From Nocardia abscessus NBRC 100374 (GTDB lineage: Bacteria; Actinomycetota; Actinomycetes; Mycobacteriales; Mycobacteriaceae): a DNA stretch of 36,737 nucleotides. The position numbers and the translations under genes were made by a program. This document shows, in pieces, positions 25,464 through 33,805 of this stretch. The notes beneath the pieces are model-generated. The model saw only the letters and a program-made list of their open reading frames with translations, did no database searches and had not been told where the DNA came from. The stretch spans positions 1 to 36,737 of the forward strand of contig NZ_BAFP01000058.1 in assembly GCF_000308455.1 (NCBI RefSeq), read 5' to 3'. The number at the start of each line of letters is the position of its first letter. Position 1 is the stretch's first letter.

Positions 25464-25763
25464 CCGACCAGCTGAGATCAGGAGGATTCAGGAAACCCAA
25501 ACCCTGCCGAACGCCACCGAGACCACCGGTGACAGAAATGCACCGACAGCCTCGGGCCGCCGCTGCACGAGTTGCTGAGCGCCTGCCGGGCTCACGAAGC
25601 GTAGACGGGAGGAGATTCACGCCGGAACCCACACCCGTCCCCGCCGTGGAGGATATTGTTTGGGATTTCATGGTGGCGCGCTGCTCGGCGTTACCGGCTG
25701 CCATGCAGACGGTGTGCCGAGCACTGCCACATGACGCATTCGTCACCGCTGCGATTTCCGGAT
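25464..25763. other. Gene-free stretch between converging genes
   Basis: 300 bp between the LysR stop and the SDR stop. No convincing frame on either strand. It probably holds the two terminators, but I see no strong hairpin. Confidence 0.45.
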
Positions 25764-26498
25764 TCATGCGGTCAGGCCGCCGTCGGCCACCACGCTCTGA
25801 CCGGTCAGCCATCGAGCGTCTCGGGAAGCCAGGAAGCCTACGACGTCGGCGATGTCGTCGGGTTCACCCAGTCGTCCCAGCGGTGTCTGGGCTACACGTT
25901 CCGTCAGCACCTCTCGGATAGCCTGTATCGCGTCGGTGTTGGTCGGCCCTGGCAACACACTATTCACCGTGATTCCCCGCGGCCCTACCTCGCGGGCAAA
26001 CGCGCGGACCAGCTGTTCGCCTGCCGCCTTGCTCGCCGTGTACAGCGACATGGATGGATCACTCGCGCGGGTCGCTGCAGAGGACACGTACACGATCCGG
26101 CCGCCGTCACGCACTCGCCGCGCCGCCTCGCGGAACGCGACGAACGTCGCCCGCGCGTTCGTTGCGAACGCGCGTTCGTAGTCCTCATCGGCTGCCGCCG
26201 AGATTGAGCCGACGGCATGCCCATAGGCATTGTGCACGAACACGTCCAGCCCGCCGTACTGCCGTTCCGTCGCATCGAACAGCGCCTTCAGCTGAGCCTC
26301 ATCGGCCACGTCTGCCTGCACGACGAAGGCCTCGCCGCCGCCTGCGGCTACCGCGGCCGCGACCCGCCCTGCAGCCTCGGAGTTGCTCCTGTAGTTGATG
26401 ACGACCTTTGCCCCATCTGCGGCCAGACGCAGAGCGATCGCACGGCCGATACCTCGCCCGCTGCCAGTGATGATGGCAACGCGGTCCATGTGTGGCAT
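25764..26498 (-). CDS. Classical SDR oxidoreductase (FabG-like)
   Basis: A 244-residue short-chain dehydrogenase/reductase. The cofactor motif TGSGRGIG lies at residues 11-18. ADVADEAQL binds the adenine. NAYG stands in the NNAG position. The catalytic Ser is in VYVSSAAT, and the Tyr-Lys pair in YTASKAAGEQL. The PGPTNTDA and GQSVVADGG segments complete the fold. NYRSN after strand 2 suggests NADP(H) preference. GAGGAGAAGTTC precedes the ATG. A TTGTCA-N16-TATCAT promoter lies about 100 bp upstream. The substrate is unknown. Its neighbour across the divergent gap is a DoxX-type membrane protein. Confidence 0.9.
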   Translation of the reverse strand: MPHMDRVAIITGSGRGIGRAIALRLAADGAKVVINYRSNSEAAGRVAAAVAAGGGEAFVVQADVADEAQLKALFDATERQYGGLDVFVHNAYGHAVGSISAAADEDYERAFATNARATFVAFREAARRVRDGGRIVYVSSAATRASDPSMSLYTASKAAGEQLVRAFAREVGPRGITVNSVLPGPTNTDAIQAIREVLTERVAQTPLGRLGEPDDIADVVGFLASRDARWLTGQSVVADGGLTA

Positions 26499-26607
26499 GA
26501 ACTTCTCCTCAGGTCGGGTGCTGATCCGCGGCGTGCACAGGCAACCGGTCCGGTCGGAGCCGTCTCGCTTGGCCGCCTGGAGGCACCCTCAACAGTCTGC
26601 AGTTCAG

Positions 26608-26635
26608 ATGATACGGACTTGATATTTTCTGACAA
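26608..26635 (-). promoter_or_regulatory. Promoter of the SDR gene
   Basis: On the minus strand TTGTCA (26630-26635) is followed after 16 bp by TATCAT (26608-26613). This is close to the sigma-70/SigA consensus, about 110 bp before the SDR start. The spacer and -35 lie in an imperfect inverted repeat, CTTGATA-N5-TGACAAG (26619-26637), which could be an operator. Confidence 0.55.
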
Positions 26636-26931
26636 GAGTAGTCGACCGGATCGTCGTGGGCCGGGCAATTCCCCGGACTCCGGGGCCTCTACGGCGAGCT
26701 AGCGCTCACCACCGCCGGTATCCGCCCCACACATCGAGGATGGGCACTGACCGAGGTCAGGCGGTGGACCCACACTCGCGACAACGCCGACGTCGACACT
26801 CCGAGACTGCAACATCGTTGCGCAACAGACGAATCCAGCGGCCACAGTTGCCACCGACGGCAGCAACCCCGCCCGAGCGACACTCAATGCGGACGAGCTG
26901 CCGCACGATGCCGCCAACGCCACCGATGCAC
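26636..26931. other. Rest of the SDR/DoxX divergent gap
   Basis: About 300 bp between the two promoters. Open frames exist on both strands, but their products are Arg/Pro- or Ser/Ala-rich without homology. No repeats or RNA gene seen. Confidence 0.4.
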
Positions 26932-26959
26932 TTGACAGATCATTCGATATTCGTATTAT
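26932..26959 (+). promoter_or_regulatory. Promoter of the DoxX-like gene
   Basis: TTGACA (26932-26937) and TATTAT (26954-26959) are 16 bp apart, an excellent sigma-70/SigA-type promoter. The -10 hexamer lies directly before an in-frame ATG at 26960, so that ATG cannot be on the transcript unless it is nearly leaderless. The internal ATG at 27035 is the better start. Confidence 0.65.
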
Positions 26960-27034
26960 ATGAACCGCGTACATGTCTTTGAGGCGTCGCCGACCGCGGT
27001 GATGTCATCGGCTACCAGACCGAAGGACCCGCAC

Positions 27035-27541
27035 ATGCTCGAAACCGCTTTGTGGACTGCTCAGGCATTCCTCGGACTCTTCTTCTTCACCGCCGGCCTA
27101 CCCAAGGTGCTCGGTCGGGGAATCGACCGTTGGATCGGCTTCGACTCTCTTGCACGACCGCTCGTCATCGTCATCGGGGTTACCGAGATCGCGGCCGCCG
27201 TCGGGCTGGTCGCACCGATGCTCGTCGACATGGCCGAATGGACGACACCCCTTGCGGCAGTCGGCATCGGGGTCGTGTCCCTGATGGCGAGCGGCTTTCA
27301 CATTCGCGTCGCCGGCGAAGCTCTCAACTCCGTCGAGTGCGCCCTCTGGGCCGCGCTCGCCGGGACAATAGCGATCGGACGGTGGCCGGAGGTGTCCGAC
27401 GCACCAACCATCTCGTCCGACGTCCTCATAGGCCCTATCGCCGCCATCATCCCTGCGACGATCGCCATCCTCATCGTGTTGACCAAGCGCCCCATCGAAC
27501 CCAGCGCCAGCGACCAACAGCACATCGCACCAGCACGCTAG
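27035..27541 (+). CDS. DoxX-like membrane protein
   Basis: A 168-residue integral membrane protein with four predicted helices: LWTAQAFLGLFFFTAGLPKV, LARPLVIVIGVTEIAAAVGL, TTPLAAVGIGVVSLMASGFH and a C-terminal IGPIAAIIPATIAILIV. The first helix with F-x-x-AG-x-PKV-x-G and the second with IGVTE are typical of DoxX/DoxD-related small membrane proteins, which are often tied to redox or thiol stress. The start is the ATG with GAAGGA seven bases upstream. A frame extension to 26960 overlaps the promoter. It is divergent from the SDR gene. Confidence 0.85.
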   Translation: MLETALWTAQAFLGLFFFTAGLPKVLGRGIDRWIGFDSLARPLVIVIGVTEIAAAVGLVAPMLVDMAEWTTPLAAVGIGVVSLMASGFHIRVAGEALNSVECALWAALAGTIAIGRWPEVSDAPTISSDVLIGPIAAIIPATIAILIVLTKRPIEPSASDQQHIAPAR

Positions 27542-27877
27542 CGCCGCCGCTCGGCGTCCCGCCGACGTTCAGGCATCAGAGCTGACAATCGTTGATCCGC
27601 GCATAGCGGGAGAACGTCGCGGACCAGGTTCCTCGCTCCCCGTCAGGCCGAGAAAAACGAGCCGGGCTGGCTCGTCGGCGAACCACCGCCCGTCTGAAAC
27701 TCGGGACGACGACACACGGTCCGAGACCGAACGCCTAGCCGGGGAGTTGAAAGCGTTTGGCAAGGGGAAGGTCGGAGTAAGTCTGAAGGCATGCATGTCT
27801 AGTTGCGTGACGAAACTTCCGCTGGTGTGCCGTGAGTAACTGCATCAGCGCTCACGTTCAGAGTTACAAGGCGGTCA
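27542..27877. other. Gene-free stretch
   Basis: About 335 bp between the DoxX stop and the GNAT-domain gene. A short plus-strand phrase near 27700-27790 (ERLAGELKAFGKGKVGVSLK) reads like protein but has no start. No hairpin or repeat stands out. Confidence 0.4.
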
Positions 27878-28852
27878 GTGGTGACGGCACAGGGCTCCAA
27901 TGAGCTGTTGCGGCGTTTACGTGACGATCTGATCAGGGTGCTCGGGCGGCAGGCGCGGGCCGACCACAACTGGAGGCACGGCACCGCTCAGACCGTCGGC
28001 CAGGTAGGACGTACCGACCCTGCCGTCGATGAGCAAGGCGGGCGGCAAATCTCGACTGCGATGGGCGAGCGTGACTCGATCAGCACCACCATTCCCGCCG
28101 CGTCCCCGGGCCTATCCGGCGTCCCCCCGATCGGCGAGTTGCTGCGGATACGCCAAACAGAAGCGGACGACGACACCCTGACCGCCCAGTTGAGCGGGCT
28201 GGAGCGTCAGTACGGTCCCTTTCGGCTAGGGGAGGTTTCAGCTCACTACGAGTTCCCCGGCCCACCCGACCTAGGCCAGCGATATCAGTTTCCGCATCGT
28301 TCCACCGATGACCGCACCACAATCACAATGTCGGCCACCGTCTTCGACGACGCGCGCGGCGTCGACGTCGGAAACATCCGCCGTAACTTCTACCTCGACG
28401 AGCAGGGCCGCCCCGTCGTGCACAACGAGAACATCTACCTCGACGAGGAAGCTCGCGGCCAGGGTTTCGGTGGGACGGTAACCCGCGCCCTCGAGGACTA
28501 CTACCGGCGTTCGGGTGTGCACGCGATGTATCACGTGGCCGGAGATGAGGACGGTGGTGTCGTCTGGGCCCGAGCAGACCATAGATTCGACACTGAGCCC
28601 CTGTTCCCCGGCGACACCGAACTCACCCTCCTAGGGGACTCGGTCGGCGACATCACCAGGCGCATCCACGAGGTCTATCCGACCGTCACCCCTGCGGACA
28701 AGCAACGTCTCACCGACCTCGCCGCACGCTTCGAAGGCCGAATTGAGGACTACCCCACCCCGAACGACATCGTCCGAATAACCGGAGACGCCCGCAACCT
28801 CGGCGAACAAGTCATGCGCGGATCATACTGGTGGGCCATGAAAATCCTCTGA
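27878..28852 (+). CDS. GNAT-fold acetyltransferase-domain protein, effector-like
   Basis: A 324-residue protein. The first 110 residues are helical and polar with no known domain. Residues 145-245 look like a GNAT core: NIRRNFYLDEQGRPVVHNE (strands), IYLDEEARGQGFGG with the acetyl-CoA motif R193-G-Q-G-F-G198 followed by a helix, and a YHVAGDEDGGVVWARADHRF strand-helix. The last 75 residues are helical. The conserved-looking asymmetrical layout, with an N-terminal linker and no signal peptide, resembles C-terminal modules of polymorphic or ESX-secreted toxins more than housekeeping acetyltransferases, but this is inference. GTG at 27878 follows AAGGCGG; GTG at 27881 is equally possible. No obvious immunity gene follows: the next gene is an ABM-fold protein on the same strand. 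Confidence 0.65.
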   Translation: MVTAQGSNELLRRLRDDLIRVLGRQARADHNWRHGTAQTVGQVGRTDPAVDEQGGRQISTAMGERDSISTTIPAASPGLSGVPPIGELLRIRQTEADDDTLTAQLSGLERQYGPFRLGEVSAHYEFPGPPDLGQRYQFPHRSTDDRTTITMSATVFDDARGVDVGNIRRNFYLDEQGRPVVHNENIYLDEEARGQGFGGTVTRALEDYYRRSGVHAMYHVAGDEDGGVVWARADHRFDTEPLFPGDTELTLLGDSVGDITRRIHEVYPTVTPADKQRLTDLAARFEGRIEDYPTPNDIVRITGDARNLGEQVMRGSYWWAMKIL

Positions 28853-28950
28853 ACTCCGCTGTCGTCACACCAGCCGGCACAGTCGATGATCCGGATCAGA
28901 AGTCCCCAACGGCCCGATTCGACACATACCCGCACTAGCAAGACATCGTG

Positions 28951-28971
28951 ATTGTCACTTAAGATGACAAT
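28951..28971. promoter_or_regulatory. MarR operator ATTGTCA-N7-TGACAAT (copy 2)
   Basis: The same perfect half-sites ATTGTCA and TGACAAT, here around CTTAAGA, end exactly at the base before the ATG of the second ABM gene. Position relative to the start codon is identical to copy 1. No MarR gene is adjacent, so the regulator would act in trans, probably from 22999-23478. Confidence 0.75.
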
Positions 28972-29340
28972 ATGACACTACCCGTCGGCCACACCACGGC
29001 CGTTACCGACCAGCCCGTCACTCTCGTCAACGCCTTCTCGGTACCCATGTCGCAGAAGGATCGATTCCTGAGTCGCTGGAAGGACAACGCCCGGTGCATG
29101 ACATCAGCACCCGGGTTCATCCGCGCCAGGATGCTGCAAGCTGTGAACGACAAGGCCGAGTTGACGTTCATCAACGTGGCGGAATGGGAGAGCGGAACCG
29201 CACTGGATGCGGCTCGAACCAACCCGGAGTGGCAGCAAACGATCCAGCGGATGAATGACGACCCTGAGCTGGACGTCACCGCACGGCCCATGGTCTATCG
29301 AACCGCCATCGATGCCGGTCCCGGAGACCCCCTCCGCTGA
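28972..29340 (+). CDS. ABM-fold (antibiotic biosynthesis monooxygenase) protein 2
   Basis: A 122-residue protein of the same length and register as the one at 22584-22952, identical at about 81 of 122 positions by my ungapped count. Shared blocks include QKDRFLS, APGF, AELTF, EWESGTALD and DPELD. The two probably have the same or closely related reactions. The ATG abuts the copy-2 operator. No strong ribosome site is seen, so initiation may be leaderless or rely on AAGATGA inside the operator. A strong hairpin follows the stop, so the gene is a single unit. The next gene is an F420-dependent LLM oxidoreductase. Confidence 0.88.
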   Translation: MTLPVGHTTAVTDQPVTLVNAFSVPMSQKDRFLSRWKDNARCMTSAPGFIRARMLQAVNDKAELTFINVAEWESGTALDAARTNPEWQQTIQRMNDDPELDVTARPMVYRTAIDAGPGDPLR

Positions 29341-29351
29341 CTGACGCCGCA

Positions 29352-29385
29352 GGCGGGCTGGGCCATGCAGGTGGCATGGCCCGCC
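29352..29385 (+). terminator. Hairpin terminator after ABM gene 2
   Basis: GGGCCATGC (29360-29368) pairs perfectly with GCATGGCCC (29374-29382) around a 5-nt loop. An outer GGC/GCC clamp (29352-29354 with 29383-29385) is possible across a bulge. It begins 11-19 bp after the stop at 29340. Confidence 0.65.
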
Positions 29386-29670
29386 AGAGGCATCGGCGGC
29401 ACCTCCTCCCGGGCGCCTCCGGCCGAACGGCTCGTGACGACACGGCCACGCCCAGATGTCGAGCATCCGTACCGCCGCCGTGTCCAGAGTCGGAGCATCC
29501 CCGGCCTGGCATCGAAATCGCTGGTCACCTCAGCACAGTCCGACGACGCAGCCACAGTCCGCCCGAACCTTCGATCGGGAGCTACCCCGAAGCCCCGACC
29601 GGCTTCCGGTAGAACCACCCGGCTCATCGATCGTCGGATCCGAGCCGAACCAGCGAAAGGTTTGCCGCAC

Positions 29671-30561
29671 ATGGCACTCACTCACGGCCGCGCATTCCGT
29701 TTCGGAGTCGTACTCAGCGCGGCGACAAGCCGCAGCGAATGGATCGACAAGTGCCGCAAGGCCGAGGATCTGGGCTACGACACTATCGGCGTCAGCGACC
29801 ACCTCGGCAAACCGGCCCCGTTCCCGGCGGTGGTGCTAGCTGCCGAAGCCACAACGCGGCCGCAACTGAGCACCTATGTGCTCAACACCAATTTCTACAA
29901 TCCGACCCTGCTGGGTCGTGAGGTCGCCACTACCAATCTGCTCACCGACGGGCGCCTGGAACTTGGCCTCGGCACCGGACACATCAAGGCCCAATTCGAC
30001 GCCGCCGGCCTGACTTACCCGAGCGCCGCCGCCCGAGTCGACCACTTGGAGAGCGTGGTGGCACAACTCCAGCAACAGCCCTTTTTCTTCGATGCGGGGC
30101 CGCAGGTGGTGAAACGGCCCCGGTTGCTCGTCGGCGGCCGCGGAGATCGGGTGCTGCAGCTGGCGGCACGTTACGCCGATATCATCGGGTTGAGCGGGGC
30201 GGCGAGCAATCGGCCCGTCGAGGGTCACTTCCCGGCCCTCGGCAGCGCCGAGATGATGGCCGAGCGGGTCGAATACACGCGCCACGCACTCGGCGACCGG
30301 ATACGCGAGGTCGAATTCAACGTCGTCGCCCCAGTGGTCGCACCGACCAATGAGCTGCGAGCAACACTCGACCGGCTTGAATACCTCGCCCCGTCGATGA
30401 GCGTCGACCAACGTGCAGACGTGCCCGGAATTCTGGCCGGCACTCCCCTCCACATCGCCACCAAACTCCACGAAAACCGTGAACGATTCGGCATTACTTA
30501 CACCACGGTGCTCGAACCCAGCCTGGAGGCCATGGCACCGATCATCGAACGACTACGCTGA
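29671..30561 (+). CDS. LLM-class F420-dependent oxidoreductase
   Basis: A 296-residue TIM-barrel protein of the luciferase-like monooxygenase superfamily, of the actinobacterial group that uses F420 (TIGR03621-like). Signatures are FRFGVVLSAATSRSEWIDKC (strand 1 and helix), AEDLGYDTIGVSDHLG, STYVLNTNFYNPTLLGREVA, LTDGRLELGLGTG and RPRLLVGGRGDRVLQLAARYAD. The start is the ATG at 29671 after GAAAGG; the frame is open 100 codons further upstream without homology. It is the second F420-type enzyme in the window besides the DDN-type one. It stands alone between a terminator and a gene-poor gap. The substrate is unknown. Confidence 0.88.
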   Translation: MALTHGRAFRFGVVLSAATSRSEWIDKCRKAEDLGYDTIGVSDHLGKPAPFPAVVLAAEATTRPQLSTYVLNTNFYNPTLLGREVATTNLLTDGRLELGLGTGHIKAQFDAAGLTYPSAAARVDHLESVVAQLQQQPFFFDAGPQVVKRPRLLVGGRGDRVLQLAARYADIIGLSGAASNRPVEGHFPALGSAEMMAERVEYTRHALGDRIREVEFNVVAPVVAPTNELRATLDRLEYLAPSMSVDQRADVPGILAGTPLHIATKLHENRERFGITYTTVLEPSLEAMAPIIERLR

Positions 30562-31016
30562 CAACCACAGGTCACCGCCTCGATGTGGTCGCGCCACACA
30601 GGCCGGACAGTGCCACCGAGCGGGATGTCGACTCCGGCCCAATACTGGACTCCTGGCCGGAGACCCACTCCCCTGACAGAGGCCGTGAAACGGGTCGGCC
30701 ACGGCGGTTGTCCCGTCCTGCCCAAGCCCCCGATAGTGCAGACGACAGGGTTTCATATTGTGCCGCCGCACCTCTCCCTCAGCTTGCGCCTCAGGACCGT
30801 AACGAGTTGCGCCCATGCATGCTTCAGCAATACCGCGTGCCGAGGCCGTCGGCGGCTTGCGGTAGCTCCTCGGCGCACGGTGGACCCGTGCGCACCGACA
30901 GCGCGCGGTGGTCGACCTTGCTGTTTCGCAGATACGCCGTGGAGATGCCGATGTCGGCACCAGGCCTGATAGCTCTCCGCTGAGCGAGCTACCTCGACTC
31001 CTCGTAGCGGATGTAG
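30562..31016. other. Gene-free stretch
   Basis: About 455 bp. Minus-strand text near 30590-30690 (LRPGVQYWAGVDIPLGGTVR) is mildly protein-like but has no start and runs into the opposite gene. Nothing else recognised. Confidence 0.4.
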
Positions 31017-31274
31017 TTATGGGCGGCGATCGGTGTGACGTCGAACAGTCATCCCGTCATGAGCTTCGGGATTCCTCCAAAGAGTCTGGGTAAGCACCCA
31101 AGTCGGGGCTAGCCTTTGAAAGGCGGGGTTCGGTGACCGCAGGAGTTCGGGGCCATCTGGGGTGACGATGTAGTTGCCAGTCCCGGACTGATCGCACAAT
31201 TGCTGCAGCACAACATACTTCCGAATGTATTTCTCGTGCGCTTCCCGATCGATCCTTCCTTCTATCGTGATCAT
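31017..31274 (-). CDS. Small hypothetical protein or gene remnant
   Basis: An 85-codon frame starting MITIEGRIDREAHEKYIRKY, then a polar middle (QSGTGNYIVTPDGPELLRSP) and NPAFQRLAPTWVLTQTLW. Composition is protein-like. The helix-loop-helix with TPDG and SPNPA phrases vaguely recalls P27-type phage terminase small subunits, but the match is weak. There is no ribosome site, and the start is only 19 bp from the divergent start of the polyprenyl synthase gene. It is probably a remnant. Confidence 0.3.
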   Translation of the reverse strand: MITIEGRIDREAHEKYIRKYVVLQQLCDQSGTGNYIVTPDGPELLRSPNPAFQRLAPTWVLTQTLWRNPEAHDGMTVRRHTDRRP

Positions 31275-31293
31275 GCCAAGGGGGCTCAAAGCT

Positions 31294-32481
31294 ATGGACT
31301 ATTCCGCGCCACCACCAGCACTCCATCCAACTCCTCACGTGTCCGCGCCTCCGGAACACCCGGTCGGCCAGACGCCAGCAACACCCGTAATACCGAGCGC
31401 CACAACCCTATCCGTAGTCGGTGCTCAGTCGAGCGCCGCCTCCCGGTTCCAGTGGGAACCGCCCGACGACATCCTCACCTCGGTCGGCGCCGACGGCGAG
31501 CGGTTCTCTCGGCGGCTCGACCGCATCACCGATCAACTGACCTCGGTCAATGACCGCTTGCACGAAATCCTTTCTGTCCAGGACTCTTTCGGCATCATGT
31601 ACCGCCACATCCTTGCCGCACCAGGCAAACGGGTCCGGGCGGGGCTGGCGCTGGCCTGCGCTCAACTGCTCCCGTCAGCGGCCGCGCTGCCGTTGCGCGA
31701 CGCCATCGACATGGCCTGCGTATGGGAGATGTTCCACGAATCCTCACTCGTGCACGACGACATCTGCGACGGTTCGCTTCTACGACGTGATGCACTCTCG
31801 GTACCGGCTAAGTTCGGAGTACGCGTCGCGGCCAAGGCCGGTTTCCATCTGGCGGGCACCGCGTTACAGGTGCTCGCACGGGTGGTCGCCGACAACCCGG
31901 CAGTGTTCGCGACGCTCGGTACGGCTCCCGGCGTCACGTACCTGGGTCGGCTTTCGGACCTCTCGTTCGGCCAGCTCGTGGAGACTCTCCCACCCATGGT
32001 TGAGGATTCCGCCCTGCGTAGGCACTACGAACTCGTCGCCGGCGCGAAGACCGGCACACTGTTCCGGCTGGCCTGCTCCTACGGCGGCACGGCGGGCGCC
32101 ATCGATCCCGAACGGCTGCGCGCCTTGATGCGGTACGCCGACCAACTCGCCTTCGCCTTCCAGATCATGGACGACGTGCGTGACGTCGAGGGCGACCCCG
32201 CACTCGGCAAGGACGCCTGCGGCGACCTCGATCGCCGCGTGCCGACCTGGCCGGTGATCGAATGGCTGGCCATGCGGCACGGTGCTCGTGAAATGTGGCT
32301 TTCCACAGAAACTTCCAGTGCCGTCCTGCAGGCCGAGTTGGTCAGCAGCGGGGCCACCGAGGCCGCCTGCGCGGTCGCCGTCCAAGCCGCCGAGACGGCC
32401 TCCCGGGCGATAGAAGTGTTCCCGCCCTCTCCCGCGCGTGAGCACCTCCGCGAACTCTCGACGCGGGTGGTTTCGCGATGA
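31294..32481 (+). CDS. E-isoprenyl (polyprenyl) diphosphate synthase
   Basis: A 395-residue trans-prenyltransferase, first gene of the terpenoid operon. After a Pro-rich N-terminal tail (1-50), the all-helical fold begins. GKRVRAG (111-117) binds IPP phosphate. The first Asp-rich motif is DDICD (155-159) and the second is DDVRD (293-297, within FQIMDDVRD), both complete, so it should be active. Residues four and five before the first motif are both Ser. Small residues there fit a C20 or longer product rather than FPP. It adds IPP units head to tail to an allylic diphosphate. The ATG at 31294 follows AAGGGGG; an ATG at 31273 is possible. The stop overlaps the next gene's ATG (ATGA), so the two are coupled. 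Confidence 0.9.
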   Translation: MDYSAPPPALHPTPHVSAPPEHPVGQTPATPVIPSATTLSVVGAQSSAASRFQWEPPDDILTSVGADGERFSRRLDRITDQLTSVNDRLHEILSVQDSFGIMYRHILAAPGKRVRAGLALACAQLLPSAAALPLRDAIDMACVWEMFHESSLVHDDICDGSLLRRDALSVPAKFGVRVAAKAGFHLAGTALQVLARVVADNPAVFATLGTAPGVTYLGRLSDLSFGQLVETLPPMVEDSALRRHYELVAGAKTGTLFRLACSYGGTAGAIDPERLRALMRYADQLAFAFQIMDDVRDVEGDPALGKDACGDLDRRVPTWPVIEWLAMRHGAREMWLSTETSSAVLQAELVSSGATEAACAVAVQAAETASRAIEVFPPSPAREHLRELSTRVVSR

Positions 32482-33734
32482 TCGGGCAGCGACTCGGCGT
32501 CCTGGCCCGCGGGCTGCGGCAGTTGCGGCGCGCGCCGGATGTCGCTGCGCTGCGTAGCGCCCCGTCACCGGAGCGGCTGGCGCGGCTGGCGCTGATTCCG
32601 GCGGCGCGGAACCTGGGCATCGCAGTGGGTTTCCTGCCCGCCGACCAACGGGCCGAGGCTATCGCCGCCCTACTGGCCTGCCGGGTGCTCGACGCCTACG
32701 AGGACCTCATGGACCGCCCGTCGGCGAGCAACGCTGTGCTGGCGGCCGTGGCCTATCTGAACGGCGCTACCCATACGCCTCCCCCGCGGCTGGATGCGGT
32801 CGCCGTCCGTGACAGCGAAGCCGTCGACCTGGTGCTGGCCGAGCGTGTGCACGACGTCCGGGCGCTGCTGTCGGCACTGCCCTCCGATGGACGGGAACGT
32901 ATCGGCCGGATGCTGCTCGACGTCGGGGGCGTGATGGCCCGCAACCTCGATGAGCCCCTACCGCGGGCCGCCTACGGCGAGGGCGTACTGGGACGGGTGA
33001 TTCTCTACGCTTGCTCGCTCGTCGCCGAAAAAGCATACGCGCAGCATGATCTGAGTGAGCTGGCCGGATGTGTCGGCATCACCGCCCAGTTGGCCAACGA
33101 TTTGCGCGACGGCGAACTGGAGTTGTACGGCGTCGCGGACCGCGAAGAACTGACCCGGGTAGTGATGCTGCAGCTGCTGGCCCCGGCACTGGGCAGCTTT
33201 ACTCTGCTGGCCCTGCTCGGCCCGCGCACTCCTGGTCTCAGTGCACGCGCCGCGATGGCCTATATGGCCATCACGACAACGGCTTTCCTGTGCACCGCAG
33301 TCGGGGCGTCCGCGCCCTACCGCCGGCGACTGCGACTCGCGGCGGCGGCCCTGGCCGCCAGTTCACCGGCGTACTGGACGAGGATGCAGGAACGAGTACT
33401 GCATTCCGTGGACCAGGCGGTCCACCGAGTGCTCGATGCGTCACCCGACCTCGCTGCCGGGGCGGGTCCGGCACCGAAAATGCTCGGTTCGGTCGACTAT
33501 CGCTCGATGCCGCCCGCGATGGGACAGCTGATCGTCGATTCCGCCTTCACCCTGGTGCGCGCGCTGCCGGAGGAACCGCTGACCGGCGAACTGCCCGGCC
33601 CCGAGATCCGCCGCATGATGATCGCCGATCATCTGGCCTTCGGCGCCCTGGAACGAGTGCCCCCGGGCGACGCAGAGGCGATGCGAACCCTCGCCACGAG
33701 ATTCCAGCTCGCTGCGCACGACACCACTACCTGA
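32478..33734 (+). CDS. Squalene/phytoene synthase-like enzyme
   Basis: A 418-residue member of the head-to-head trans-isoprenyl diphosphate synthase family. The first Asp-rich motif is LDAYED (D72-E75-D76), like the DTVED of squalene synthases. The second is QLANDLRDGELE (Q204, N207, D211, E215), where the usual RDxxED reads RDGELE, so a metal-binding Asp is replaced. Family enzymes join two FPP or two GGPP. Length exceeds the usual 280-310 residues: about 110 extra residues after 310 hold no known domain. It overlaps the polyprenyl synthase by four bases, so the two should act in sequence. There is no carotenoid desaturase (CrtI) or squalene cyclase here. Product unknown; an unusual C40 or C30 backbone is possible. 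Confidence 0.85.
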   Translation: MIGQRLGVLARGLRQLRRAPDVAALRSAPSPERLARLALIPAARNLGIAVGFLPADQRAEAIAALLACRVLDAYEDLMDRPSASNAVLAAVAYLNGATHTPPPRLDAVAVRDSEAVDLVLAERVHDVRALLSALPSDGRERIGRMLLDVGGVMARNLDEPLPRAAYGEGVLGRVILYACSLVAEKAYAQHDLSELAGCVGITAQLANDLRDGELELYGVADREELTRVVMLQLLAPALGSFTLLALLGPRTPGLSARAAMAYMAITTTAFLCTAVGASAPYRRRLRLAAAALAASSPAYWTRMQERVLHSVDQAVHRVLDASPDLAAGAGPAPKMLGSVDYRSMPPAMGQLIVDSAFTLVRALPEEPLTGELPGPEIRRMMIADHLAFGALERVPPGDAEAMRTLATRFQLAAHDTTT

Positions 33735-33805
33735 GGAGGCCGCATCAGCACCGTCGCGAAAGCCCCGCTCGCCGCCTTCGGCACGACATCCCCAAGGAGC
33801 CCCTT

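Noticed and set aside
29365..29670. N-terminal extension of the LLM oxidoreductase
   Set aside because: The extension starts inside the terminator hairpin of the previous gene and is Arg/Pro-rich. The TIM barrel starts just after the ATG at 29671.
33068..33805. Plus-strand frame running into the desaturase gene
   Set aside because: It overlaps the head-to-head synthase in another frame. The desaturase has its own AAGGAG-ATG at 33806.
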